From Lachnoclostridium sp. UBA903 (lineage in GTDB: Bacteria > Bacillota > Clostridia > Lachnospirales > Lachnospiraceae), in assembly GCA_002294045.1 (NCBI GenBank), contig DBEP01000009.1:173043-237042 (forward strand): 64,000 nucleotides of DNA. The letters are read 5' to 3'. Each line of letters begins with the position of its first letter. The stretch's first letter is position 1. Of this stretch, positions 35,489 through 44,365 are shown piece by piece. The notes under the pieces are model-generated. The model was not told the origin of the DNA. It was given only the letters and a program-made list of their open reading frames with translations, and made no database searches. Position numbers and translations under genes: made by a program.

Positions 35489-36628
35489 ATGACTGTAAAA
35501 AAAGCTCTTATAGTAACCACGGTAAGTGGATTTGTACCTCAATTTGAAATGAACAATGTTAAAATATTACAATCTTTAAATTGCGAAGTACATTATGCTA
35601 CTAATTATAAGATACCTGTTTATGGTAAAGACAATAACCGTTTAAATGACACTGGTATTATAAGGCATCAGATAGATTTTGTACGCTCTCCATTTCGTTT
35701 TTTTAAGAATATTATTGCATATAAACAATTAGTAAAATTGATGAAAATAGAGAATTATGACATCGTGCATTGCCATACACCAATGGGAGGAGTCATTGCA
35801 AGATTAGCATCCAAAAAGACTAAAACAAGTCCAATTATTTATACAGTACATGGTTTTCATTTTTATAAAGGGGCACCACTTTTTAATTGGATTTTATTTT
35901 TTCCAATTGAAAAATGGTTGGCAAGGTATACTGATGTTTTGATTACTATTAATAAAGAAGACTATGAAATTGCAAAGAAATTCAAATTGAAAGATAATGG
36001 AAAAGTAGCGTATATAAACGGAGTTGGTATTGATCTTGGTAGATTTAATAATAGTTTAATTACAAATGAAAAAAAAAGGTTTGAATTAAATTTATCTTTA
36101 GATACATTTATAATTACTTCTGTTGGAGAATTAAATTCAAATAAAAATCAACAGGTTATTATCAAAGCATTGAAAAAATTAGCACAAGAAAATATAATAT
36201 ATTTATTATGTGGACAAGGTAAGAAGAAACAGGAATTACAAAAGCTCTGTAAAAAACTAAATCTGAATGATAAAGTAGTATTTTTAGGACATAGAGAAGA
36301 TATACCAGAAATATTGGCTATTTCAGATTGTTTTGCTTTTCCATCGTTTAGAGAAGGTCTTGGAATGGCCGCAATCGAAGCAATGGCCTCTGGAATACCA
36401 ATAATAACTACAAAAAATAGAGGAACGAAAGAATATGCAGAAGAAGGAAAAACAGGATTTCTATGCAATGCATATGATATTAAATCCTTTGAAAATGCGA
36501 TAACTAGATTGTATAATAATCCTGTTTTATGTAAAAAGTTTGGGGATTATAATAAAATTAAAGTACAAAAGTTTAATATAAAAAATATAGAAAAAGTTAT
36601 GAGTAATTTATATATTAGTTATTTATAA
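35489..36628 (+). CDS. Glycosyltransferase family 4 (GT-B)
   Basis: A 379-residue retaining glycosyltransferase. The N-terminal acceptor domain contains YDIVHCHTPMGGVIARLASK and IYTVHGFHFYKGAP. The C-terminal donor domain has SVGELNSNKNQQVIIKAL, LGHREDIPEILAISD and the E-x7-E motif in SFREGLGMAAIEAMASGIP. It adds one sugar to the lipid-linked repeat. The donor cannot be told. AAGGAAGG lies before the ATG. It is the first gene completely inside the AT-rich island. Confidence 0.88.
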   Translation: MTVKKALIVTTVSGFVPQFEMNNVKILQSLNCEVHYATNYKIPVYGKDNNRLNDTGIIRHQIDFVRSPFRFFKNIIAYKQLVKLMKIENYDIVHCHTPMGGVIARLASKKTKTSPIIYTVHGFHFYKGAPLFNWILFFPIEKWLARYTDVLITINKEDYEIAKKFKLKDNGKVAYINGVGIDLGRFNNSLITNEKKRFELNLSLDTFIITSVGELNSNKNQQVIIKALKKLAQENIIYLLCGQGKKKQELQKLCKKLNLNDKVVFLGHREDIPEILAISDCFAFPSFREGLGMAAIEAMASGIPIITTKNRGTKEYAEEGKTGFLCNAYDIKSFENAITRLYNNPVLCKKFGDYNKIKVQKFNIKNIEKVMSNLYISYL

Positions 36629-36641
36629 ATTGAGGTAATCT

Positions 36642-37544
36642 ATGAAAAGAGTGATGATTTTATTATCAACTTATAATGGCGAAAAATATATAAGGCAGCA
36701 ATTAGAAAGTATTCTGAAACAAGATTATCCTAATATTGATATTTACATAAGAGATGATGGCTCTTCAGATAATACTGTTGAAATATTAAAAGAATACAGT
36801 GAAAAATATGCTAACATAAAATTTTATCAAGGTAATAACATAGGGACATGCAATAGTATTTTTGATTTAATAAAAAGTACTGATGCTATATATGATTATT
36901 ATGCATTTTCTGATCAAGATGATTACTGGCTGCCAAAAAAAATAAGTATGGCAATCAATAACCTTATAAATATTGATAAAGATATACCAGCTTTATATTG
37001 TAGTAATGTTACTTTAGTTGACGAAAATTTAAATAAATTGCCATCTATAGTCAGAAAAGGTAGAGTTATAGCATCATTTGGTAATGCATTAATAGAAGAT
37101 ATTTGTACCGGATGTACTTCTGTCATAAATAAAAATTTATATTTATTACTTAAAAATCACATTCCAAACTTCGCTATCATGCATGATTGGTGGTTTTATA
37201 TTGTAGCTGCATGTTTTGGCGAAGTTATATATGATAATAATTCATATATTTTATATAGACAGCATCAATCAAATGTAATTGGTGCACCAACAAATTATTT
37301 TAATTTATACAAAAAGAGAATTTATAATTTTGGAAAAACAAAAAGAAATTTATCAAGACAAGCAAAAGAATTGTGTAGCCAGTTTGAAATAAATGACACC
37401 AAAAAAATTTTAGCAGATTATATTATTAATTCGCCTGAAAATATTAACGCGAGATTCCAAATATTTCTTAACAAAAATATTTTCAGACAAAATTTTATAG
37501 ACGGTTTTATATTAAAATTAATAATTTTATTTAGGGGATGTTAA
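36642..37544 (+). CDS. Glycosyltransferase family 2 (rhamnosyltransferase-like)
   Basis: A 300-residue GT-A enzyme: MILLSTYNGEKYIRQQLESI, IRDDGSSDNTVEIL, the DXD-like site in FSDQDDYWLPKK and later HDWWFYIVAACFG. This set is typical of GT2 members that transfer rhamnose or related sugars in capsule clusters, but the donor is not certain. It starts 13 bp after the previous gene. About 110 bp of AT-rich DNA separate it from the exporter genes. Confidence 0.86.
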   Translation: MKRVMILLSTYNGEKYIRQQLESILKQDYPNIDIYIRDDGSSDNTVEILKEYSEKYANIKFYQGNNIGTCNSIFDLIKSTDAIYDYYAFSDQDDYWLPKKISMAINNLINIDKDIPALYCSNVTLVDENLNKLPSIVRKGRVIASFGNALIEDICTGCTSVINKNLYLLLKNHIPNFAIMHDWWFYIVAACFGEVIYDNNSYILYRQHQSNVIGAPTNYFNLYKKRIYNFGKTKRNLSRQAKELCSQFEINDTKKILADYIINSPENINARFQIFLNKNIFRQNFIDGFILKLIILFRGC

Positions 37545-37656
37545 CAATTATAATTTAATTTTGAAAAAATGTAAGAATGTATAATAATTGTTGATATAAG
37601 TTCTCGAAATTAAATTTTTAGTAAATGAACTGAAAAAAGAAAGGTAATATTTTATT

Positions 37657-38433
37657 GTGAAAATAATAAGAGAATTATATGCGTATAGAGAGATGATAAG
37701 CAGTTTAGTAAAAAAAGATTTAAGAGGGCGCTATAAAGGTTCTGTTTTAGGTTTTTTATGGACCTTTATTAACCCTATATGTCAGATAATTATTTATACA
37801 ATGGTTTTTTCTGTAATTATGGATTCAGGTATAGATAATTTTTATTTGTTTTTAATAGTAGGATTAATACCATGGATTTTCTTTAGCTCATCAATAAATG
37901 GCGGAGCCGTATCAATTATAATACAGCAAGATTTAGTAAAAAAAATCTATTTTCCAAGAAAAGTTTTACCAATATCATATGTTACGAGTTCTTTTGTTAA
38001 TATGTTATTTAGTTTTGTTATTATATTTGCAGTGCTTTTTGTATCAGGTTTTGGAGTAAATATATTCGCATTAGTTTTTTTACCTTTAGTAATGATTATA
38101 GAATACATATTAGCATTAGGAATTGCATTGATATGTGCCGCTTGCACTGTTTTTTTTCGAGATTTGGAGCATATATTAGGAATTATTACAATGGCATGGA
38201 TGTACTTAACACCAATTATGTATTCTGTTGATATGATTCCTAAGAAAATACTTCCTATATTTAATTTAAATCCCATGACTCCGGTTATTACTGCATATAG
38301 AGACATTCTATATTTTAAGAATATTCCTAATATAGAAACATTAATACAGGCGTTATGCGCTGGACTTGCTATATTCTTTTTGGGAATCTTCATATTTTCA
38401 AAATTACAAAGAAATTTTGCGGAGGAATTATAA
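37657..38433 (+). CDS. Polysaccharide ABC exporter permease (Wzm-like)
   Basis: A 258-residue ABC-2 permease with six helices: KKDLRGRYKGSVLGFLWTFI, NPICQIIIYTMVFSVIMDSG, FRDLEHILGIITMAWMYLTP. It is paralogous to the permease at 29402 in the same window but clearly diverged. GTG start preceded by AAGG. Its TAA overlaps the ATG of the ATPase by one base, so the two are translationally coupled. It exports the finished undecaprenyl-linked glycan. Confidence 0.9.
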   Translation: MKIIRELYAYREMISSLVKKDLRGRYKGSVLGFLWTFINPICQIIIYTMVFSVIMDSGIDNFYLFLIVGLIPWIFFSSSINGGAVSIIIQQDLVKKIYFPRKVLPISYVTSSFVNMLFSFVIIFAVLFVSGFGVNIFALVFLPLVMIIEYILALGIALICAACTVFFRDLEHILGIITMAWMYLTPIMYSVDMIPKKILPIFNLNPMTPVITAYRDILYFKNIPNIETLIQALCAGLAIFFLGIFIFSKLQRNFAEEL

Positions 38434-39785
38434 TGCAACATGATAATGCTATAGAAGTAAAAAATATAAAAAAGAAATATAAAGTGTATTATGACAAAGG
38501 CAGTAGTTTAAAGGAAAAAGTACTTTTTCAAAATAGAAATAAATATGAAGACAGGTGGGTATTGAAAGGAATAAGTTTCAATGTAAAAAAAAGTGAAGCT
38601 ATCGGGATAATTGGAAATAATGGCTGTGGTAAAAGTACTATCTTAAAATTACTAACCCGAATTATCTATCCCAATGAAGGAGAAATTGAGATTAAAGGAA
38701 GAGTGTCTAGCTTATTAGAGTTAGGTGCAGGCTTTCATCCGGATATGAGTGGCAGAGAAAATATTTATATTAATGCGTCAATCTTTGGTTTAACAAGGAA
38801 AGAAATTGATATGCGTATGCATGATATAGTTGCATTCTCGGAATTAGAAGAATTTTTGGATAATCCTGTTAGAACTTATTCTTCAGGAATGTATATGAGA
38901 TTAGCTTTTTCAGTAGCTATTAATGTTGATGCAGAAGTATTATTAATAGATGAGATTTTAGCAGTGGGCGATATTAGTTTTCAGGCAAAATGTTTTGCAA
39001 AGTTAAAAGAGATTAAGGCAAATGGGACTACAATTGTTATAGTTTCTCATTCTATGGGGCAAATTGAACAGATATGTGATAGAGTTATATGGATAGAGGA
39101 TGGGGTAATTAAGGAAGAAGGTATCCCGAAATTTGTAGATGAACTTTATACGGCGACTATGGAGAATAGACGATTAGAAAAATTAGAAGAAGAATACTTA
39201 AGAAATATAGATACCAAAAATGCTGAAATTAATGAAACATATGAAGAAAATGAAAATTTAAATATAAATAATATCGTTACATCAAAAGATAGAGTTGATT
39301 TACCGTCGTTTTATTACAGTCCCCAAGCGATTAGGACAGGAAATAAAAATGTAGTATTTACTGATTTTAAACTACTTGATGAGGGAAAAAATGTAAAAGT
39401 TATTTTTGAAACTGGAAAATCAATAATTTTTGAGATGCATTATAAATCAATTAAACCCAAATTGAGAGGCACTTTTTCTGTTGAAATTTTTCGAGATGAT
39501 GGAGTTTATTGTTTTGGAACAAACACATATATAGAATATGGAATAATTATAGATATAAAAGAATCAGGATTTATTGCTATGCATATTAAAAATAATTGTT
39601 TATTACCTGGTAAATATTTAGTACATATCGGAATTCATAATGAGAGTGCAGAAACCTATGATTATATATGTAATATTGTGGAAATGCAAATTGAATCAAA
39701 AAAGAATAGCGGTTTTGGAATATGTAGAATAGAAAATTTTTGGAGCATTGATAATGAAATTATTAACGGAGATATAATTAATTAA
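38433..39785 (+). CDS. Polysaccharide ABC exporter ATPase with C-terminal carbohydrate-binding domain (Wzt-like)
   Basis: A 450-residue ATPase. Residues 1-245 hold Walker A GNNGCGKST, LLELGAGFHPDMSGRENIYI, signature YSSGMYMRLAFS and Walker B VLLIDEILAVGD. A charged linker follows at about 245-295. Residues of about 300-450 form a beta-sandwich Wzt C-terminal domain, which in characterised systems reads the non-reducing-end cap of the glycan before export. The frame extends upstream to 38355, but GGAGG at 38421 fixes the ATG at 38433. The capped-export mode contrasts with the short ATPase at 30215. Confidence 0.9.
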   Translation: MQHDNAIEVKNIKKKYKVYYDKGSSLKEKVLFQNRNKYEDRWVLKGISFNVKKSEAIGIIGNNGCGKSTILKLLTRIIYPNEGEIEIKGRVSSLLELGAGFHPDMSGRENIYINASIFGLTRKEIDMRMHDIVAFSELEEFLDNPVRTYSSGMYMRLAFSVAINVDAEVLLIDEILAVGDISFQAKCFAKLKEIKANGTTIVIVSHSMGQIEQICDRVIWIEDGVIKEEGIPKFVDELYTATMENRRLEKLEEEYLRNIDTKNAEINETYEENENLNINNIVTSKDRVDLPSFYYSPQAIRTGNKNVVFTDFKLLDEGKNVKVIFETGKSIIFEMHYKSIKPKLRGTFSVEIFRDDGVYCFGTNTYIEYGIIIDIKESGFIAMHIKNNCLLPGKYLVHIGIHNESAETYDYICNIVEMQIESKKNSGFGICRIENFWSIDNEIINGDIIN

Positions 39786-39887
39786 AATTGCCAGGGGTAA
39801 TACAAATTGTTTATGCAACTTAGTTATATAAATTCTCTATTGCCAGAAATGTATCTTTGCACATAAAAATTGTATTATGGAGGAAAT

Positions 39888-40988
39888 ATGAGAATATTAT
39901 ACTTAGCACCAATTTCATATAACGAGCTAAAACAACGTCCGCAACATATTGCAGATATTCTTGCACAAAACCATGAAATATGGTATGTTGAACCAACAAT
40001 AAGTTTTATAAAGTATGTTATAAAAGGTGGGGAAACATATAAGTCAAAGAATATTGATATTAATGATAATTTGCATGTTATTAAATTAGATGGGGTATTC
40101 ACAAATCATATAAGTTGTCAGGCATTTAATATCTTCCATTATAATATTATTTCAGAAAGGTTACAATTAAAAAAGTATATAAATAAAGTAGATATTATAT
40201 GGGTTGGATATCCTGGCTGGTATGAAATTATTGAAAATATTAAAGATAAATTAATTATTTATGATAAAATGGATGATGATGTAAACATAACGAATAATCT
40301 GTTAATAAGAAAGTTATTATTGAAAGTTGAACCCAAATTAATTAATAAAGCTAATCTTATTTTTGTGACTGCAATAAAATTCTATGAAGAATTAAAGTAC
40401 AAAAAAAGAAATGTATATATGCTTCCCAATGGGGTATGTGATGATATTAAATATATTAAGAAAGATTTACAAAAAAGGGAAGAACGAATATTTGGATATA
40501 TCGGAACAATTGCACATTGGTTTGATACAAAGGCAATTGAAATTATTTTAAATAACAATATTAATAACAAGGTTATATTAGTGGGTCCTAATTATATACC
40601 TGAGATAAAATTACCTAATGTAAAATATATGGGGTGTATTAGTAAAGACCAATTACCCGAAATAATAGCGGGTTTTGATATATGTCTATATCCTTTTAAG
40701 AAAAATAATTTTCTTGATACAATAGATCCGGTTAAAATATATGAATATTTAGCATTAAATAAACCAGTTTTGGCAATTAACAGTCAAGAAATAAAGAAAT
40801 TTAATAAATTAATTGAAACTTATGATGATTATAATGAATTAGAAAAGAAGCTTAATAAAATAATACCTCCCCCTTTTAGTGAAGAAGAAAGGATTAATTT
40901 TATAAAAGAAAATAGTTGGTATTCAAGAGTAACATATGCAATGGGTATTATTGATGCAATGAATATATTGAAAATTAAAGGAAAATAA
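39888..40988 (+). CDS. Glycosyltransferase (GT-B) with RPQH motif
   Basis: A 366-residue GT-B enzyme. The N-terminus reads MRILYLAPISYNELKQRPQH, and the C-terminal half has IFGYIGTIAHWFDTKAI, LPEIIAGFDICLYPFKKN and DPVKIYEYLALNKPVLA. It is closely related in motif order to the middle domain of the protein at 41084, so the two probably arose by duplication. GGAGG 5 bp before the ATG at 39888 sets the start. An upstream in-frame TTG at 39870 is not needed. A 20-codon frame at 41010 is ignored as too weak. Confidence 0.83.
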   Translation: MRILYLAPISYNELKQRPQHIADILAQNHEIWYVEPTISFIKYVIKGGETYKSKNIDINDNLHVIKLDGVFTNHISCQAFNIFHYNIISERLQLKKYINKVDIIWVGYPGWYEIIENIKDKLIIYDKMDDDVNITNNLLIRKLLLKVEPKLINKANLIFVTAIKFYEELKYKKRNVYMLPNGVCDDIKYIKKDLQKREERIFGYIGTIAHWFDTKAIEIILNNNINNKVILVGPNYIPEIKLPNVKYMGCISKDQLPEIIAGFDICLYPFKKNNFLDTIDPVKIYEYLALNKPVLAINSQEIKKFNKLIETYDDYNELEKKLNKIIPPPFSEEERINFIKENSWYSRVTYAMGIIDAMNILKIKGK

Positions 40989-41083
40989 AAATGGAATGGT
41001 GATTTTAATGTGTTCGAAATACCACCAAACTATAATCCGCCTGATGGATTTATTAAAGAAAAATTATTGATGGAGAAAACATT

Positions 41084-44000
41084 ATGGAAAAAGAAAAAAA
41101 CACTAACAATAAAGTAGCAAATACAGATTTAGAAGTCAATTCGAAAGACTATTGGAATATGAGATTTGATACAAATTGGGAAGAATATGCTGGAAGTCAA
41201 CAAACGGAGTTTTTTGCAAAGATTGCTTGTGACATGTTCCCAGAATGGTTTATAAGAAATGTAAAGCAAGAACAGTATACATTCTGTGATATTGGATGCG
41301 CTCTAGGCAATGGAGTTGATATTATCTCTAAATTTCTTGGAATTCGAGTGACAGGAATAGATTTCTCTGAAGAAGCTATTAAAAAGGCAAAAGAAATGTA
41401 TCCATGGTATGAATTTTATAGAGATGATGTAAGAAATTTATCAATAGACAAAAATTATGATATTGTTTACTGTTCCAATGTATTAGAACATTTTGCCAAC
41501 CCCTGGGATATTGCAAAAAATCTATCAAAAATATCCACTCATTACATAATATTATTATTTCCGTTTCGTGAAGAGTTAGATATTCATGAACATCTTTATA
41601 AATTTGATACAAATTTAATTCCATTAGAGATTAACGGGTTTAACTTAATATATGTTAATACTATAAATGGTGCTGATATCGAAAATTCATTCTATCCTGA
41701 TCAACAAATTTTTTTAATATATTCTATTTTAGAAACAGATATGAGTTTAGCATATTTGAAAGATATTACCGATGGTATATCAAATCAATACTTAGAAGAT
41801 ATAAAAAAGTTAAAAAAGGAAATTAACTTATTAAGTGTTAACGAAATAAATTATCAGGGCCAAATAAAAGAGTTTAAAAATCAGATTATAAATTACAAGT
41901 CTACAGAAGAGCAATTAAGAAATGAATTGGAAGTTGTTGAAAATCAAATTACCAATAACAAAGTTATAGAAGAACAATTAAAAAATGAATTGGAAGTTGC
42001 TAAAAATCAGATAGCAAATAATAAAATTATAGAAGAACAATTAAAAAATGAATTAGCATTTGTTAATGAGGAATTAATTAATAAAGAGACTATAATCAGA
42101 AAAGCAATAAACCAATGTATAAATATGACAAATTCAAGATTATTTAAGTTAGTTCATTGTATAAATAGATTTTTATATCAAGGGTTAAAGGGAAATAAAA
42201 TTGAAAGAAAGAATTTCAGAAAATGGATATTTTCTCATATTTATGGTGGCGGTGATGCTGATCGTAGATATAATCCATTATATTCCGTTATTAATATCTT
42301 ATCTTGTAACATAAGTGAAGAAAATAAAAATATTATTAATTCTGAAAATAGTGAAATAATAAATTTAAGTGAAAATCAATTTCATATATTAAGTTGTAAT
42401 TATAATAAATATGATGTTATAATATTTTCCGTAATAGATTATGATTTTCGCTATCAAAGGCCACAACATTTTGCTACCAATTTTGCAGAAAATGGTCACA
42501 GAGTATTTTATGTTAATGCAAACTTTCATGACGGAAACAATATAAAACAAGTAAAAGAAAATTTATATGTTATAAACATATCAAATGATAGTATATCTGC
42601 CATATATGAAACTGATTGGTCAAAGAATATAAATCTAATTAAAGAACAAATAAATAATATTCTTTACAATTATTGTATTCGAGATGCTATAACGATTGTA
42701 GATTATCCAAATTGGGTTTATGTAGCGGAATATTTGCGAGAAAATTATGGATTTAAGATTATTACGGATTATATGGATGATTTTACCGGTTTTTTAAATC
42801 CTGCTGAAGAATTACTAAAGAAAAATTGTATTAATTTATTAAAAAGTAGTGATATGGTTATTCCAAGTTCACAATTTCTATATGATATTGCAAAAAAATA
42901 TAATAAAAATTTAGAGATTGTTAGAAACGGTACGGAGTTTAATCATTTTAATAAGGCTTTAAATAACTCAATTAATAAGAAGAATAAGGTAATTGGATAT
43001 TACGGGGCTGTAGCTCATTGGTTTGATTCAGAAAAGGTATGTTATGTTGCAGAACACTTGCCTGAGTGTGATGTAATTATAATAGGCGAGGTTACTGCTG
43101 GCTTAGATAAGTTTAAAAAACATTCTAATATTAAGTTACTAGGTGAAATGCCATATATAGATTTACCAGATCACCTAGCATATTTTGATGTTTGTTTAAT
43201 TCCATTTGATACTTCAACTGATTTAATAAAGGCAACAAATCCAGTTAAGTTTTATGAGTACCTGAGTGCAGGTAAGAAAATAGTAGCTACAGAGATTCCT
43301 GAACTTGAACCATATAAAAATAGGTATGTATATATGAGTAATGATAATAAACAGTTTTTAAATTATATAGAATTATGTTTAAATGATAAGGATAATTTAG
43401 CAAATACAGAAGAATGTGTTCGATTTGGACAAGCCAATGACTGGCAAATTCGATATGATTTATTTGCTAAATCATGTATTAATTGCATACCCAAAGTTAG
43501 CATTATTATTCTTACCTATAATAATTTAAAACTTAATAAATTATGTATAGATAGTATTCTAAGCAAAACTGCTTATCCAAGATATGAATTAATTATAGTA
43601 GATAATCAGTCAACAGACGGTACTAAAGAATATCTAAAAGAAATAGAAAATAAACATTATTCTAATGTTAAGATTATTTTTAATGATCAAAATAAAGGGT
43701 TCGCAGGTGGTAATAATATTGGAATAAATGAATCTGATGGAGATTATATTTTATTACTAAATAATGATACAATCGTAACAAGAGGATGGATTACTTCATT
43801 AACAAAACATCTTGAAAATGATGAAAAACTCGGAATGTGTGGAGCTGTTACGAATTCAATAGGAAACGAAGCAAAAATACAAGTTAAATATAGTGATTTA
43901 AAAACAATGGATTTCTTTGCATTTAGTTATACATGGGAGCATATGAAAGAGCAGTACTTGAATCCAACAGTTTTAGCATTATTCTGTACTTTAATAAAGA

Positions 44001-44293
44001 AAGAAGTTATTGATAAATGTGGTCTTTTGGATGAAAGGTATGAAGTGGGTATGTTTGAAGATGATGATTATGCAGAAGCAGTAAAAAGAGCCGGTTATAA
44101 ACTTACCATAGCAGAGGATTCTTTTATTCATCATTTTGATGGTGCTACATTTAAAAAACTTGAGGATGATAATTATAGAAATATTTTTGAAAAAAATAAA
44201 AAAGAATATGAGTTAAAATGGGGAATTAGTTGGAAGATGCATAAATATCGCAAAGGTGTAACATGGAATACTAATGATGATATTCAAATATAA
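41084..44293 (+). CDS. Methyltransferase / coiled coil / GT-B / GT2 fusion protein
   Basis: A 1069-residue multidomain enzyme. Residues 1-200 are a class I SAM methyltransferase (FCDIGCALGNGVDIISKFLG, VTGIDFSEEAIKKAKEMYPW, YCSNVLEHFANPWDIAKNL). Residues of about 240-345 form a coiled coil with three 21-residue repeats (EEQLKNELEVAKNQIANNKI). Residues of about 440-805 are a GT-B domain like that at 39888 (RYQRPQHFATNF, GYYGAVAHWFDSE). Residues of about 806-1069 are a GT2 domain (SIIILTYNNLKLNKLCIDS, LLLNNDT). The order suggests a chain-terminator or capping factory in which the coiled coil acts as a ruler. That role is inferred from WbdD-like systems. It lies downstream of a Wzt that needs a cap signal. 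Confidence 0.85.
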   Translation: MEKEKNTNNKVANTDLEVNSKDYWNMRFDTNWEEYAGSQQTEFFAKIACDMFPEWFIRNVKQEQYTFCDIGCALGNGVDIISKFLGIRVTGIDFSEEAIKKAKEMYPWYEFYRDDVRNLSIDKNYDIVYCSNVLEHFANPWDIAKNLSKISTHYIILLFPFREELDIHEHLYKFDTNLIPLEINGFNLIYVNTINGADIENSFYPDQQIFLIYSILETDMSLAYLKDITDGISNQYLEDIKKLKKEINLLSVNEINYQGQIKEFKNQIINYKSTEEQLRNELEVVENQITNNKVIEEQLKNELEVAKNQIANNKIIEEQLKNELAFVNEELINKETIIRKAINQCINMTNSRLFKLVHCINRFLYQGLKGNKIERKNFRKWIFSHIYGGGDADRRYNPLYSVINILSCNISEENKNIINSENSEIINLSENQFHILSCNYNKYDVIIFSVIDYDFRYQRPQHFATNFAENGHRVFYVNANFHDGNNIKQVKENLYVINISNDSISAIYETDWSKNINLIKEQINNILYNYCIRDAITIVDYPNWVYVAEYLRENYGFKIITDYMDDFTGFLNPAEELLKKNCINLLKSSDMVIPSSQFLYDIAKKYNKNLEIVRNGTEFNHFNKALNNSINKKNKVIGYYGAVAHWFDSEKVCYVAEHLPECDVIIIGEVTAGLDKFKKHSNIKLLGEMPYIDLPDHLAYFDVCLIPFDTSTDLIKATNPVKFYEYLSAGKKIVATEIPELEPYKNRYVYMSNDNKQFLNYIELCLNDKDNLANTEECVRFGQANDWQIRYDLFAKSCINCIPKVSIIILTYNNLKLNKLCIDSILSKTAYPRYELIIVDNQSTDGTKEYLKEIENKHYSNVKIIFNDQNKGFAGGNNIGINESDGDYILLLNNDTIVTRGWITSLTKHLENDEKLGMCGAVTNSIGNEAKIQVKYSDLKTMDFFAFSYTWEHMKEQYLNPTVLALFCTLIKKEVIDKCGLLDERYEVGMFEDDDYAEAVKRAGYKLTIAEDSFIHHFDGATFKKLEDDNYRNIFEKNKKEYELKWGISWKMHKYRKGVTWNTNDDIQI
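41880..42068. repeat. 63-bp tandem repeats encoding a coiled coil
   Basis: Three units of 63 bp (starting near 41880, 41943 and 42006, each containing GAAGAACAATTAAAAAATGA or a close variant) encode the 21-residue coiled-coil repeat. The last two units are nearly identical. Confidence 0.8.
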
Positions 44294-44365
44294 CAAATAA
44301 GTTAAATGAGAATACTTAAAAAGAACTAAAGAATTATTTAAGTCTAGAGAAGGGAATAACTATCA

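Noticed and set aside
41010..41118. Small frames of 20 and 35 codons before the fusion gene
   Set aside because: They overlap, lack clear ribosome-binding sites and show no conserved features.
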